Assembly (NCBI RefSeq): GCF_026672375.1
Contig: NZ_JAPPRA010000001.1
Span: 1,922,001 to 1,986,000 of the forward strand
DNA: 64,000 nt
DNA from: Caulobacter sp. SL161
Lineage (GTDB): Bacteria > Pseudomonadota > Alphaproteobacteria > Caulobacterales > Caulobacteraceae
Reading direction: 5' to 3'
Positions 1-10,170 of this stretch are shown piece after piece. Positions within the stretch are counted from its first letter, which is position 1. Each line of letters opens with the position of its first letter. Below the pieces are notes generated by a model. It saw nothing but the letters and a program-made list of their open reading frames with translations, had not been told where the DNA came from and ran no database searches. Both the position numbers and the translations under genes were made by a program.

Positions 1-1101
1 GCGCCGCGCTCTATCGAGCACATTTGGGCTGTCCGGGCGGGCGACTGCAAGGACTCAAGCCGGCTTTTGGCGGCCTTGCTTCGCCGCCTCGGCCTGGAGG
101 CTGATCCCGCGCTTGTCCACACCTGGCTCGGACAGGATATCAAGGATGATCCGCCGGCGCCGAACGCCTTCAATCACTGCATTGTCCGGACCCGCGTAGC
201 CGGCCGAACCTACTGGCTCGACGCGACCCGTTACCCACAGGGCGGCGCGCTGGAGAGCGTTTCGCAGGCCCGGTACGGTTGGGCGCTGCCGCTTGTCGAG
301 GGAGCCGCTCTTGAGGCTATGGGGGAAGACACGCCCACTCCAATTTGCGACGCGAGAGAACGCTTTGAACTCGATCCCGCGCCCGATGGCGCGGGCCGAC
401 TAACAATTGATACGCACTATCGTGGCTGGCGAGCGGACGACATTCGGCGTCGGTTGGCCTCAGAGGGCCCCGACGCTGTCGCACGAAGCTACCGTGAGTA
501 CTACGAACGGTTCTTCGGCGCTGTGACTGAGCTTGCGCCCATGACGGTTGATGACAATGTGGAAGCCAACGTCATTCGGATTGGCGAGCGTTACCTACTC
601 GCGCGACCCTGGGAACGCATCGACGAGAAGCGGGGGCGCTTCCAACCGCTCGACGACATCTTTGCGCCGCATCTGACAACCCAGAGGTCCGCGAAAAGGC
701 GCACGCCTATTGACCTAGGGGCGCCTCGGTCCCTCTCGGTAGAGACCCTGATCAAGCTTCCTCATGCCATAAGGGTCACGCCTTGGGACGATGTGTTCGA
801 AGCGCCGGGTGTTCGCGCATCGTCACGGTTGGAGCCTGCGGACCAGACCGGGACCCTGTTCCGGCTGGCGCGAGGGTTGACGATCTCCCGAACCGAGGTT
901 CGTCCCGAGGACGCTGAGGCTCTCTTTAACCTGCGCGAAGGCGCGATCAACGCCTCCGTCATGATCACTGACACCACGGACAAGCCAAAGGCGACGACTG
1001 GCTTCCAGCTTGGCGAAGTCAATCTAGACTATCGAGTGATCTGGGTGGTCTTCTGGCTGCTGATCGTTATCGGCGGTCAAGTTGTTTCACGCATAAACTG
1101 A
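1..1101 (+). CDS. Transglutaminase-like domain protein, 5' end outside window
   Basis: The frame is open from the first base, so the gene starts upstream and only the last 366 residues are visible. A transglutaminase-type nucleophile motif, GDCKD, puts the likely catalytic Cys at visible codon 16. The partner His and Asp fit NHCIV and YWLDAT about 40-60 residues later. The rest is a long beta-rich region, and the protein ends in a hydrophobic helix (VIWVVFWLLIVIGG) that should anchor it in the inner membrane. The arrangement resembles proteins with an N-terminal DUF3857 domain followed by a transglutaminase core, but the N-terminal part is not in view. The substrate is unknown. Confidence 0.75.
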   Translation, partial: APRSIEHIWAVRAGDCKDSSRLLAALLRRLGLEADPALVHTWLGQDIKDDPPAPNAFNHCIVRTRVAGRTYWLDATRYPQGGALESVSQARYGWALPLVEGAALEAMGEDTPTPICDARERFELDPAPDGAGRLTIDTHYRGWRADDIRRRLASEGPDAVARSYREYYERFFGAVTELAPMTVDDNVEANVIRIGERYLLARPWERIDEKRGRFQPLDDIFAPHLTTQRSAKRRTPIDLGAPRSLSVETLIKLPHAIRVTPWDDVFEAPGVRASSRLEPADQTGTLFRLARGLTISRTEVRPEDAEALFNLREGAINASVMITDTTDKPKATTGFQLGEVNLDYRVIWVVFWLLIVIGGQVVSRIN

Positions 1102-1314
1102 TCAACCAAAAATCCAGATATCGGCCCTAACTGCTGCGCCTGATCCGGCGGTGCCACAATCGCATCGTCTACGAAGCCCTAGCCTTCCGGCGGGTCGTCT
1201 TCACGTGCGCGCCAAGTTCATGCTCGGGCCATCCGCCTACTGATGGCGGTTTGAACAATCGCGCCACGATGTGATCGGCTGTACCGTCCGACGCCGTCGG
1301 AGTAGGCTTCAGCC

Positions 1315-2133
1315 ATGTCGCGTTCCGTCGTCGATCCCCGTTCCGCCCTGCAGTGGCGCGCCGATCAGGCCGCTGGTCCTATTGAGCGGATCACGCCGCA
1401 GGAAACCGCCGTCGGCCTGTCGTTCGATGGTCGGCCGCACACGGTGCTGATGGCCACGCCGGACGATCTGGAGGACCTGGCGCGCGGCTTTGTCGTCACC
1501 GAAGCGGTGGCCGCCGCCCCGGACATCGCGGCGATCGACATTCGTACCGAAGAGCAGGGCGTCCTGGTCGATGTCCGCTTTGCGCCTGGCGCCGGCCCCC
1601 GCAAGGCTCGGCCGCGCAATCTGGAAGGGCGGTCCAGCTGCGGGCTGTGCGGGGTGGAGCGCCTGGCCGACGCCGTGCGCCCGCTGCCGGTGCTGGCGGC
1701 CTCGGACAGGGTCCTGGCGCACGCGGTCATCCCCCGCGCGCTGGAGAGGCTGGAGGTCGAACAAGAGCTGGGCCGCCTGACCCGCGCCACCCATGCGGCG
1801 GCTTTCTTTTCCCCCGACGGCGATCTGGTGCTGCTGCGCGAGGACGTCGGCCGCCACAACGCGCTGGACAAACTGGCCGGCGGATTGCTGCGCGAGGGGC
1901 GTGAGCCGGCGGCTGGCTTCGTTGTCGTAACAAGCCGTTGCTCGTTCGAGATGGTCGAAAAGACCGTGCGGATGGGCTGTCCGATCCTGGTGGCGGTCTC
2001 GGCGCCGACCGCTCTGGCCATCGACCGGTCGCAAGCGGCGAACCTGACCCTGGTGGCGCTGGCCCGCGCCGACGGCCATATGGTGTTCGCTGGCCGCGAG
2101 CGCCTGGTCGACCCGACGATGGAGACCGTCTGA
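1315..2133 (+). CDS. fdhD: FdhD, sulfurtransferase for formate-dehydrogenase-type molybdoenzymes
   Basis: 272 residues, the normal FdhD length. FdhD passes sulfur from a cysteine desulfurase to the molybdenum cofactor so that formate-dehydrogenase-type enzymes become active. The conserved pair in SSCGLCG is present (Cys109 and Cys112), as are the family blocks LARGFVVTE, REDVGRHNALDKL and TSRCSFEMV. Its stop codon shares one base with the start of the next gene, a molybdopterin oxidoreductase, so the two are translationally coupled and the neighbour is the obvious client. The ATG start agrees with the family N terminus. Confidence 0.95.
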   Translation: MSRSVVDPRSALQWRADQAAGPIERITPQETAVGLSFDGRPHTVLMATPDDLEDLARGFVVTEAVAAAPDIAAIDIRTEEQGVLVDVRFAPGAGPRKARPRNLEGRSSCGLCGVERLADAVRPLPVLAASDRVLAHAVIPRALERLEVEQELGRLTRATHAAAFFSPDGDLVLLREDVGRHNALDKLAGGLLREGREPAAGFVVVTSRCSFEMVEKTVRMGCPILVAVSAPTALAIDRSQAANLTLVALARADGHMVFAGRERLVDPTMETV

Positions 2134-4421
2134 TGTCGGATCCCAAGATCCCCGGCGTCCGCGACTATGACGCCCCCGCCGGCGGCTGGGGCGCGCTGAA
2201 GGCCGTGGCCGGCGCGCTGGCCGACCAGGAGACGGTGATCGAGGGCGGCAAGACCCTGCTGCGAGCCAATCAGCCCGAGGGCTTCGACTGTCCGGGCTGC
2301 GCCTGGCCCGATCCCAAGCACACCTCGTCGTTCGAGTTCTGCGAGAACGGCGCCAAGGCCGTGGCCTGGGAGGCGACGACCAAGCGCGCCACGCCCGAGG
2401 TGTTCGCCCGTCACACGGTCAGTGAGCTCCTGACCTGGAGCGATCACCAGATCGAGGATCTGGGCCGCCTGACCGAGCCGATGGCCTATGACCCGGCCGA
2501 CGATCGCTACAAGGCGATCGCTTGGGACGAGGCCTTCGCGCGGGCCGGGGCGGCGCTGAAGGCGCTGGAAGATCCTAACCAGGCCGAGTTCTACGCCTCG
2601 GGCCGCGCGTCGAACGAGGCGGCGTTCCTGTACCAGCTGCTGGGCCGACGGTTCGGGACCAACAATTTCCCCGACTGCTCGAACATGTGCCACGAGCCCA
2701 CCAGCGTGGGCCTGCCGGACTCGATCGGCTTGGGCAAGGGCTCGGTGACGCTGGAGGATTTCGACCACGCCGATCTGATCCTGTGTTTCGGCCACAACCC
2801 CGGCACCAACCACCCGCGGATGATGGCGACCCTGCGCGAGGCCAGCCGGCGCGGCGCGACGATCCTGGCCTTCAATCCGCTGAAGGAGCGGTCGCTGGAG
2901 CGGTTCGCCTCGCCGCAGGATCCCGTCGAGATGGCGACTTTGGGCTCCACGCCCATCGCCTCGGCCTATTATCAGGTGACGATCGGCGGCGACGCCATGC
3001 TGGTCCAGGGCATGATGAAGGCGCTGCTGGGGCTGGAGGCGCGCGACGGTGGCGTGCTCGACCACGCTTTCATCGCCGAGCACACCGCCGGATTCGAGGC
3101 GCTCGCGGCGCAGCTTGAGGCCCTGGACTGGTCGGTGATCGAGGCCGGCAGCGGTCTGTCGCGCGAACGGATCGAGGCGGCGGCGCGGGTCTACGCCAAC
3201 GCGAAGGCCACCATCCTCTGCTACGGAATGGGCCTGACCCAGCATCGCGACAGCTCCGGGACGGTGCAGCAGCTGGTCAATCTGCTGCTGCTGAAGGGCA
3301 ATATCGGTCGGCCGGGCGCGGGCATCTGTCCGCTGCGAGGCCACTCGAACGTCCAGGGCGCGCGCACCGTCGGGGTCTGGGAAAAGCCCCCGGCCGCGCT
3401 GCTGGACTCGCTCCGCGACGTCTTCGGCTTCGAACCGCCACGCGCCCACGGCCATACGGTCATCGAAGCGATCGCGGCGATGGAGCAGGGCAAGGCCAGG
3501 GCGTTCGTGGGCCTGGGCGGCAACTTCGCCATCGCCGCGCCCGATCCGACCCGCACCTTCGTGGCCATGCGCCGGCTCGATATGGCGGTGCATGTCGCCA
3601 CCAAGCCCAATCGCACCCACCTGCTGGTCGGCAAGGCGGCGCTGCTGCTGCCGTGCCTGGGACGAACCGAGATGGATGTGCGCGGCGGCGTGCGCCAGTC
3701 TGTGACGGTCGAGGACTCGATGTCGATGGTCCACGCCTCGCGCGGCCTCAACCCGCCGGCGTCGGAGCATCTGCTGTCCGAGCCGGCGATCGTGGCGGGG
3801 CTGGCCGAGGCGGTCTTCGGTCGCGACCCGCTGATCGACTGGGCCGGTCTGGCCAACGACTATGACGCCGTCCGGGCGCTGATCGCGCGCGTCTTCCCGT
3901 CGGCCTTCGCGGACTACAATGACAAGGTTCGGGTTCCGGGCGGCTTCCGGCTGCCGGTCGGGCCGTCGGACCGGATCTGGAGGACCGCCAGCGGCAAGGC
4001 CAACTTCCTGGTCTTTGACCCGAAGGGCGGCGATCCGCGACGGGGCGATCCTGACGTCCTGTTGCTGACGACCCTGCGCAGTCACGACCAGTACAACACC
4101 ACGGTCTATGGCCAGGATGATCGTTACCGGGGCGTGTTCGGACGTCGCGACGTGGTGTTCGCCAATCCCGACGACATGGCGCGGCTGGGCCTGGAGGCCG
4201 GGGCCAAGGTTGACCTCCTCGCGGCGTTCGATGATGGCGGCGACCGGGTCGCACGGGGCTTCACGCTCGTGGCGCGCGACATCCCGCCGGGCTGCCTGGC
4301 GGCCTATTATCCCGAGACCAATGTGGTGATCGCGCTGGACGACCACGATCTGCGTTCAGGGACGCCGGCCTACAAGTCCGCGCCGGTGCGGCTGCGCAGG
4401 CACGAGGCGGGTCTCAACTAA
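2133..4421 (+). CDS. FdhF/YdeP-family molybdopterin oxidoreductase
   Basis: 762 residues from the ATG that overlaps the fdhD stop by one base. The same frame is open upstream inside fdhD, but that part is only fdhD read out of frame. The N-terminal CPGCAWPD and the Cys in FEFCENG could ligate an iron-sulfur cluster. The segment MCHEPTSVGL (Cys186) aligns with the position that holds selenocysteine or cysteine as the metal ligand in formate dehydrogenase H, so this is a Cys-type enzyme. Later blocks such as NVQGARTVG and TLRSHDQYNTTVYG fit the YdeP-like branch. Members of that branch are cytoplasmic and often of unknown substrate, so formate oxidation is possible but not shown. Pairing with fdhD supports a sulfurated bis-MGD cofactor. 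Confidence 0.88.
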   Translation: MSDPKIPGVRDYDAPAGGWGALKAVAGALADQETVIEGGKTLLRANQPEGFDCPGCAWPDPKHTSSFEFCENGAKAVAWEATTKRATPEVFARHTVSELLTWSDHQIEDLGRLTEPMAYDPADDRYKAIAWDEAFARAGAALKALEDPNQAEFYASGRASNEAAFLYQLLGRRFGTNNFPDCSNMCHEPTSVGLPDSIGLGKGSVTLEDFDHADLILCFGHNPGTNHPRMMATLREASRRGATILAFNPLKERSLERFASPQDPVEMATLGSTPIASAYYQVTIGGDAMLVQGMMKALLGLEARDGGVLDHAFIAEHTAGFEALAAQLEALDWSVIEAGSGLSRERIEAAARVYANAKATILCYGMGLTQHRDSSGTVQQLVNLLLLKGNIGRPGAGICPLRGHSNVQGARTVGVWEKPPAALLDSLRDVFGFEPPRAHGHTVIEAIAAMEQGKARAFVGLGGNFAIAAPDPTRTFVAMRRLDMAVHVATKPNRTHLLVGKAALLLPCLGRTEMDVRGGVRQSVTVEDSMSMVHASRGLNPPASEHLLSEPAIVAGLAEAVFGRDPLIDWAGLANDYDAVRALIARVFPSAFADYNDKVRVPGGFRLPVGPSDRIWRTASGKANFLVFDPKGGDPRRGDPDVLLLTTLRSHDQYNTTVYGQDDRYRGVFGRRDVVFANPDDMARLGLEAGAKVDLLAAFDDGGDRVARGFTLVARDIPPGCLAAYYPETNVVIALDDHDLRSGTPAYKSAPVRLRRHEAGLN

Positions 4422-4474
4422 AGCGGTTGTTAGGATGCTTAAGGCCTAATGCGCGCTCTGGGGGGAGGGACCCG

Positions 4475-5623
4475 TTGCAGGCCGACCGTATCAAGGTTGA
4501 GGTTGTCGACGTCGCTGGACTGGGTCCGGCGGAGCGCTCGGCGTGGCGTGACCTGCGCGCGGCTGATCCGATCCTGGCCAGCCCGTATTTCGATCTCCGG
4601 TTCATCGATGTCGCGGCCGAGGTCGCGCCGGGCGCCAAGATCGCGGTTGTCCGCGAAGACGGCGAGATCCGGGGCTTCCTGCCGTTCCAGAAGCGTGGCG
4701 CGCTGCTGCAGCCGTTGGCGGCGCCGATGAGCGATTTCCACGGGCTGGTCGGTGCGCCGGGCCTGTCGGTGTCTCGGCTGTTGCCGGACCTGCCCGGGGC
4801 GCGTCGAGCGCGGTTCGGCGCTCTGGTCGGCGCGAGCGACGAAGACCTGCCGGGCCTTGCGTCCCGCCGGGCGATGGCGGCGGTTCTTTCTGATGGCTTT
4901 GACGCCTATTTGGCCGGCCGCGACAGCCGCTTCCTGAAGGACAAGCGCCGGCGTCGACGTACGCTTGAGCGAGACCATGGGCGGCTGAGCTTCTCGCTTC
5001 AGCCGGCCACGCGTGACGACATCGCGATGATCGTCGACCGCAAGAGGGCGCAGATCGCGCGGACCCATCAGTACGACGTGTTCGCCTGCGGGTGGACCGT
5101 CACGCTGCTCGAACGGCTGGTGGACGCCAGCGCCGAGGACTTTGGTCTGCGGACGGCGACGCTACGGGCCGGGGGCAGGGTGGTGGCGGCCGAGTTGGGC
5201 CTGCTTTCCGAGGGCCGCTATCACCTGTGGCTGCCGATCTACGATCCGGAGTTCGCCCGCTACTCGCCCGGTGCGCTGATGACGCTGGATACGCTGGAGG
5301 CCTTGGCCGGACTTGGCGTGAGCCGCGTTGATTTCGGGGTCGACGCGGACAGCTACAAGCGTGATTTCGCAGACCCTGTCGAGACGGTGTTCGAAGGTCT
5401 CATCGAACGACGGCGCGGCGTCCGGGGGCGTCCCATGCGCGTGATGGGAGCAGCCCGTCTGGCCAGGCGCTTCGATCGCATCGTGGCGTGCGAACCTGGC
5501 CTGGTGGGGCAGCTTCGAGGCGGTGGGGGCTTTCTCGCGACGCTCGCCCGCCGCTATCCCCGGCTGGGCGCGGCGCTGGGCCTCGGGTTCGGCCTGGTGG
5601 GGCTGGCGATTATGGTGGACTAG
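4475..5623 (+). CDS. FemAB/CelD-like acyltransferase (BioF2-like domain)
   Basis: 382 residues if translation begins at the TTG at 4475, which sits 4-5 nt after a strong GGGGGAGGGA ribosome site; an upstream in-frame TTG has no such site. The pattern matches the CelD/BcsL group of GNAT-fold acyltransferases. An N-terminal half carries FLPFQKRG and an LLQPLAAPMSDFHGLVG-like block. The C-terminal half has RKRAQIARTHQYDVF, HLWLPIYDPEFARYSPG and VDFGVDADSYKRDFADP. In Caulobacter, related proteins modify exopolysaccharide or holdfast sugars. No polysaccharide genes lie alongside, so its substrate is open. It may be a single-gene unit. Confidence 0.72.
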   Translation: MQADRIKVEVVDVAGLGPAERSAWRDLRAADPILASPYFDLRFIDVAAEVAPGAKIAVVREDGEIRGFLPFQKRGALLQPLAAPMSDFHGLVGAPGLSVSRLLPDLPGARRARFGALVGASDEDLPGLASRRAMAAVLSDGFDAYLAGRDSRFLKDKRRRRRTLERDHGRLSFSLQPATRDDIAMIVDRKRAQIARTHQYDVFACGWTVTLLERLVDASAEDFGLRTATLRAGGRVVAAELGLLSEGRYHLWLPIYDPEFARYSPGALMTLDTLEALAGLGVSRVDFGVDADSYKRDFADPVETVFEGLIERRRGVRGRPMRVMGAARLARRFDRIVACEPGLVGQLRGGGGFLATLARRYPRLGAALGLGFGLVGLAIMVD

Positions 5624-5735
5624 CCTGACCCCAACATGACTTCGCGGTCATGACCTCGAATTAAGTCGAAACCTTGTCGGCCCCTCGGTAGCCTCTCCTC
5701 ATCGAATTTCAACACGCGTCCTTGGGGAGACACTG

Positions 5736-6575
5736 ATGCGGGCTCTGACCACCCTGGCTGTTCTGGCCATCGCCTCGACCGCCGCTGGCGCGGCCGCCGC
5801 CGCGCCCTCCGTGAAGATCAAGGACGCCGTCGCCCGCGTTGTGATCATCCCGGAGAACCGTACGGACGTGAAGGTCGAGTTCCTGACCACCAACGCCGCT
5901 TTGCCGCTCACGGTCCGCCAGGACGGCGACCAGGTGATTGTTGACGGCGACCTGAAGATGAACCGGATCAACGGCTGCAACAGCCGCAATGGCAAGATCT
6001 GGGTGAAGGTGCGTGGCGTTGGGGATGTCTCCTACGACAACATTCCTGAGATCGCGGTCCGCATGCCGATGAATGTGAAGGTCCAGGCTGGCGGGGCCGT
6101 GTTCGGCGACATCGGCCGCTCCGACAGCGTCGAACTGGGCAATGCCGGGTGCGGCGATTGGACGGTCGCCAACACCAAGGGCAAGCTGGAAATCGCTCAA
6201 GCGGGCTCGGGCGGAGCCAAGGCCGGCACGTCTTCGCAGGCCGAGGTCAGCATTGCCGGTTCTGGCGATGTCTCCACCCAGGCGGTCGCTGGCGACCTTG
6301 AGACCAATATCGCCGGTTCAGGCGACATCTGGGTGGCCAGCGTCAGCGGCAAGCTCGAAGCCAGCATCGCGGGCTCCGGCAACATCACGGTCGCGGGCGG
6401 TCGTAGCCGTTCGGTCGACATCAGCGTCATGGGCTCGGGGGATGTCAGCTTTAATGGCGAAGCCGATGACGTCGATGTCGCCGTCATGGGATCGGGTGAC
6501 GTCAAGATCGCCCGGGCGACCGGCCCCGTGAGGAAGCACGTCGGCGGTTCGGGTGATGTGATCATCGGCCAGTAG
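5736..6575 (+). CDS. Secreted GIN-domain (DUF2807) protein
   Basis: 279 residues with a Sec signal peptide (MRALTTLAVLAIASTAAGAAAAA). A strong GGGGAGA ribosome site precedes the ATG. The mature protein looks like the GIN/DUF2807 fold, a right-handed beta structure of repeated turns. The second half repeats a GSGD-type turn many times (AGSGDV, AGSGDI, AGSGNI, MGSGDV, GGSGDV) at roughly 20-residue steps. Two Cys (NGCNSRNG and NAGCGDW) could form a disulfide. Family members are periplasmic or surface proteins without known enzymatic activity. A terminator follows about 50 nt downstream, so it is probably monocistronic. Confidence 0.8.
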   Translation: MRALTTLAVLAIASTAAGAAAAAPSVKIKDAVARVVIIPENRTDVKVEFLTTNAALPLTVRQDGDQVIVDGDLKMNRINGCNSRNGKIWVKVRGVGDVSYDNIPEIAVRMPMNVKVQAGGAVFGDIGRSDSVELGNAGCGDWTVANTKGKLEIAQAGSGGAKAGTSSQAEVSIAGSGDVSTQAVAGDLETNIAGSGDIWVASVSGKLEASIAGSGNITVAGGRSRSVDISVMGSGDVSFNGEADDVDVAVMGSGDVKIARATGPVRKHVGGSGDVIIGQ

Positions 6576-6627
6576 GACCAAGCCGGACCTACAAGCGGCT
6601 CGTCTATATATAATACGTGCTACCGCG

Positions 6628-6661
6628 AACGCCCCGGCGATGACCTCGTCGGGGCGTTCTT
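6628..6661 (+). terminator. Intrinsic terminator after the GIN-domain gene
   Basis: A perfect 9-bp stem (AACGCCCCG at 6628-6636 with CGGGGCGTT at 6650-6658) is followed by a short T-containing stretch. It separates the GIN-domain gene from the ribosomal protein leader. Confidence 0.65.
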
Positions 6662-7019
6662 GCGTTCCGTGGCTTGCCTCCGGAAGGGAAGGCGCCTATC
6701 CAGAACCCGCCCGACGACTCGCGAACTTCAATTTGCGACGAACCGGACAGAGCGCTTGACGAAACCGATTCCGGAACGTACAAGCGCGCCTCTGTTGGAC
6801 CGGCTGTGAGCTCTAGGGCTCAAACGCGGTTCGCGAGACGCCCGGACATAGCGCCGCCAACCTCTTTCGAGAGGGGTGCAATATCTGGTCATCACCCCCG
6901 ACAGGCGACTGTTGGGGACATTTGTTTTGCGGACGCTGCGTACGGAGCCCACCTGGGTTCCGAGTTGGTCTTTGAAATGGTTCGAGACGCGGGCGCAGCC
7001 CACTAGGAAACCGAGCGAT
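6662..7019 (+). promoter_or_regulatory. Leader and probable promoter of the S10 operon
   Basis: About 360 nt without a convincing gene lies ahead of rpsJ. TTGACGA at 6756-6762, 14 nt and then CGTACAAG at 6777-6784 fit the Caulobacter housekeeping pattern (TTGACGS, 10-14 nt, GCTANAWC) with a weak -10. Transcription from there would give a 5' untranslated region of about 230 nt, long enough for the autogenous control by L4 or another protein that is common in S10 operons. I could not define a specific fold by eye. Confidence 0.45.
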
Positions 7020-7328
<309 letters not shown>

Positions 7329-7341
7329 GGAGGGCCGATCC

Positions 7342-8109
7342 ATGACTCTCCCCACCCAACGCACCGGCGTCATCGCCAAGAAGCTCGGCATGACCCGCTT
7401 CTTCGACGAAGCTGGTCAGCACGTGCCGGTCACCGTCCTGTCGCTCGACGGTTGCCAGGTCACGGGCGTTCGCACCGTTGAGAAGGACGGCTACACCGCC
7501 CTCCAGCTCGGCGCCGGCGCCAAGAAGGCCAAGAACACTTCCAACGCCATGCGTGGTCACTTCGCGAAGGCGGCCGTTGAGCCGAAGCGCGTCGTCGCCG
7601 AATTCCGCGTCGAGGAAAACGCCCTGATCGAAGTCGGCGCCGAACTGACGGCCGACCACTTCGTCGCCGGCCAGAAGGTCGACATCCAAGGCGTGACCGT
7701 CGGTAAGGGTTTCGCCGGCGCCATGAAGCGCTGGAACTTCGGTGGTCTTCGCGCCACCCACGGTGTTTCGGTCTCGCACCGCTCGCACGGTTCGACCGGT
7801 AACCGCCAGGACCCGGGTCGTACGTTCCCGGGCAAGAAGATGGCCGGTCACCTGGGTCAAGAAACCGTCACCACGCTGAACGTCACCGTTTGGAAGGTGG
7901 ACGTTGAGCGCGGCCTGATCCTGGTCAAGGGCGCTGTCCCCGGCCACGAAGGCAGCTACGTGAAGGTTCGCGACGCCGTGAAGAAGGCTCTGCCGGCTGA
8001 CGCTCCGCGTCCGGGCGCCTTCCGCAAGGCTGGCGAAGCTGCTCCGGCCGCCGCTGAGACCCCCGCTGAAGAGGCCCCCGCGGCTGCGACCGAAGAGGGC
8101 GAAGGCTAA
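7342..8109 (+). CDS. rplC: 50S ribosomal protein L3
   Basis: 255 residues. It opens with [17 protein letters not shown] and contains the tip-loop region [19 protein letters not shown] that reaches towards the peptidyl transferase centre. A very strong AAGGAGGG site precedes the ATG. The last 25 or so residues are an Ala/Pro/Glu-rich acidic tail ([19 protein letters not shown]) beyond the normal L3 end, as in several alphaproteobacteria. The stop codon overlaps the rplD start by one base. Confidence 0.98.
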   Translation: MTLPTQRTGVIAKKLGMTRFFDEAGQHVPVTVLSLDGCQVTGVRTVEKDGYTALQLGAGAKKAKNTSNAMRGHFAKAAVEPKRVVAEFRVEENALIEVGAELTADHFVAGQKVDIQGVTVGKGFAGAMKRWNFGGLRATHGVSVSHRSHGSTGNRQDPGRTFPGKKMAGHLGQETVTTLNVTVWKVDVERGLILVKGAVPGHEGSYVKVRDAVKKALPADAPRPGAFRKAGEAAPAAAETPAEEAPAAATEEGEG

Positions 8110-8747
8110 TGAAACTCGACGTCATCAAACTGGACGGCGGCAAGGCCGGTTCCGTTGATCTCGACGACGCCATCTTCGGCATCGACGAGATCCGCGGCGA
8201 CATCCTGCAGCGCGTCGTCACCTGGCAGCTGGCCAAGCGCCGCTCGGGTAACCACAAGATTCAGGTTCGTAACGAGGTCTCTCGTACGAGCAAGAAGATG
8301 TACAAGCAGAAGGGCACCGGCGGCGCTCGTCACGGCTCGCGTCGTGCGGCTCAGTTCGTCGGCGGCGCCAAGGCCCACGGTCCCGTGGTCCGCAGCCACG
8401 CCTTCGATCTGCCCAAGAAGATCCGCGCCCTGGCCCTGAAGCACGCTCTGTCGTCGAAGGCCAAGTCGGGTTCGCTGGTCGTCCTGGACAGCGCCGTTCT
8501 GACCGAAGCCAAGACGGCCGCTCTGCGCGCCAACTTCGACAAGATCGGTCTGAAGAACGCCCTGGTCATCGCCGGTCCGGAAGTGGACGCGAACTTCAAG
8601 CTCGCCGCCCGCAACATCCCGAACGTGGATGTCCTGCCGAACGCCGGCCTGAACGTCTACGACGTGCTGCGTCGCCAGACCCTCGTCCTGACCAAGGACG
8701 CGGTCGAAGCGATCTCGGCCCGTTTCGCTGAGAAGGAAGCCGCCTAA
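8109..8747 (+). CDS. rplD: 50S ribosomal protein L4
   Basis: 212 residues. The extended loop [24 protein letters not shown] lines the peptide exit tunnel and is typical of L4. In enterobacteria L4 also represses its own operon; whether it does so here cannot be read from the sequence. The start shares a base with the rplC stop and its own stop shares a base with the rplW start, so L3, L4 and L23 are translationally coupled. Confidence 0.98.
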
Positions 8748-9043
8748 TGGCCGCCACCGCTCGCCACTACGACACGATCCTGTCGCCGGTGATCACCGAA
8801 AAGACGACCCTGCTCAGCGAGCAGAACAAGGTTGTCTTCAAGGTGGCCAACGACGCGACCAAGGACGAAATCGCCGCCGCCGTCGAAGAGCTGTTCAAGG
8901 TCAAGGTGACCAAGGTCAACACCATCGTGACCAAGGGCAAGACCAAGCGCTTCCGCGGTATCGTGGGTCGTCGCAACGACGTCAAAAAAGCGATCGTGAC
9001 CCTGGCCGAAGGCCAGTCGATCGACATCACGACGGGGCTCTAA
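8747..9043 (+). CDS. rplW: 50S ribosomal protein L23
   Basis: 98 residues. It begins [20 protein letters not shown] and has the conserved [19 protein letters not shown] segment. L23 lies at the exit of the peptide tunnel and is the docking site for trigger factor and SRP. The start overlaps the rplD stop by one base and rplB follows after 3 nt. Confidence 0.98.
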
Positions 9044-9046
9044 GAC

Positions 9047-9886
9047 ATGGCCTTGAAGCAATTTAACCCGACCAGCCCCGGCCAGCGCGGCCTGGTGCTG
9101 ATCGATCGCAGCGAACTTCACAAGGGTCGCCCCGAGAAGAAGCTCGTTGAAGGCCTGACCAAGTCGGGCGGTCGCGGCGGCAATGGCCGCATCGCGGTCC
9201 GTTTCCGCGGCGGCGGCGCCAAGCGCCTGTACCGTCTGGTCGACTTCAAGCGCCGCAAGCAAGGCGTGGCTACGGTCGTTCGTCTCGAGTACGACCCCAA
9301 CCGCACCGCCTTCATCGCCCTGATCAAGTATCAGGCCGACGGTGAGCTGGCCTACATCCTGGCCCCGCAACGCCTGAAGGCCGGCGACGAAGTCGTCACG
9401 GCTGAGAAGGTCGACGTGAAGCCGGGCAACGCCTCGCCGCTGCGCACGCTGCCGATCGGTACGATCATCCACAACATCGAGCTGAAGCCCGCCAAGGGTG
9501 GTCAGATCGCCCGTTCGGCTGGCGCCTACGCCCAGCTGGTCGGTCGTGACGCCGGCTACGCCCAGATCCGCCTGAACTCGGGCGAACTGCGCATGGTGCT
9601 CGATACGTGCATGGCCACCGTCGGCGCCGTTTCGAACCCCGACCACATGAACCAGAACCTCGGCAAGGCCGGTCGTTCTCGTCACATGGGCCGTCGCCCG
9701 CACGTCCGCGGTGTCGCCATGAACCCGGTCGACCACCCCCACGGTGGTGGTGAAGGCCGGACCTCGGGCGGTCGCCACCCGGTGACCCCGGCTGGTAAGC
9801 CGACCAAGGGCGCCAAGACCCGCGTCAACAAGGCCACGGATAAGTTCATCATCCGCTCGCGCCACAAAGCGAAGAAGGGCCGCTAA
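9047..9886 (+). CDS. rplB: 50S ribosomal protein L2
   Basis: 279 residues. It contains the L2 hallmarks [24 protein letters not shown] block, the [14 protein letters not shown] region and [14 protein letters not shown], whose His is near the peptidyl transferase centre. L2 is one of the most conserved primary 23S rRNA binders and is needed for subunit joining. Spacing to both neighbours is 3 nt, consistent with one continuous operon. Confidence 0.98.
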   Translation: MALKQFNPTSPGQRGLVLIDRSELHKGRPEKKLVEGLTKSGGRGGNGRIAVRFRGGGAKRLYRLVDFKRRKQGVATVVRLEYDPNRTAFIALIKYQADGELAYILAPQRLKAGDEVVTAEKVDVKPGNASPLRTLPIGTIIHNIELKPAKGGQIARSAGAYAQLVGRDAGYAQIRLNSGELRMVLDTCMATVGAVSNPDHMNQNLGKAGRSRHMGRRPHVRGVAMNPVDHPHGGGEGRTSGGRHPVTPAGKPTKGAKTRVNKATDKFIIRSRHKAKKGR

Positions 9887-9889
9887 GCC

Positions 9890-10168
9890 ATGACCCGCTC
9901 CGTCTGGAAAGGCCCGTTTGTCGACGGGTACCTCCTGAAGAAGGCCGATGCCGCTCTGTCGTCGGGCCGCAAGGACGTCATCAAGACCTGGTCGCGTCGC
10001 TCGACGATCATGCCGCAATTTGTCGGCCTGACCTTCGGCGTGCACAACGGCCACAAGCACGTTCCCGTGCTCGTGTCGGAAGACATGGTCGGCATGAAGT
10101 TCGGCGAATTCGCGCCGACCCGGAACTTCCCGGGTCACGCCGCCGACAAGAAGGCCAAGAGGAAGTAA
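9890..10168 (+). CDS. rpsS: 30S ribosomal protein S19
   Basis: 92 residues, normal for S19. It starts [19 protein letters not shown] and carries [16 protein letters not shown] and [18 protein letters not shown], the conserved core that contacts 16S rRNA in the head next to S13. Gaps of 3 nt before and 2 nt after place it firmly inside the operon. Confidence 0.98.
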
Positions 10169-10170
10169 TC

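Noticed and set aside
1102-1314. Gap before fdhD with a small palindrome TCCGAC-N3-GTCGGA (1287-1301)
   Set aside because: Too short and isolated to name; translated fragments do not match a known transposase or other remnant.
1365-4346. 993-codon open frame antisense to fdhD and the molybdoenzyme
   Set aside because: Composition rich in Arg, Gln, Gly and His with no domains; it is the reverse-strand shadow of strongly biased GC-rich codons in the real genes.
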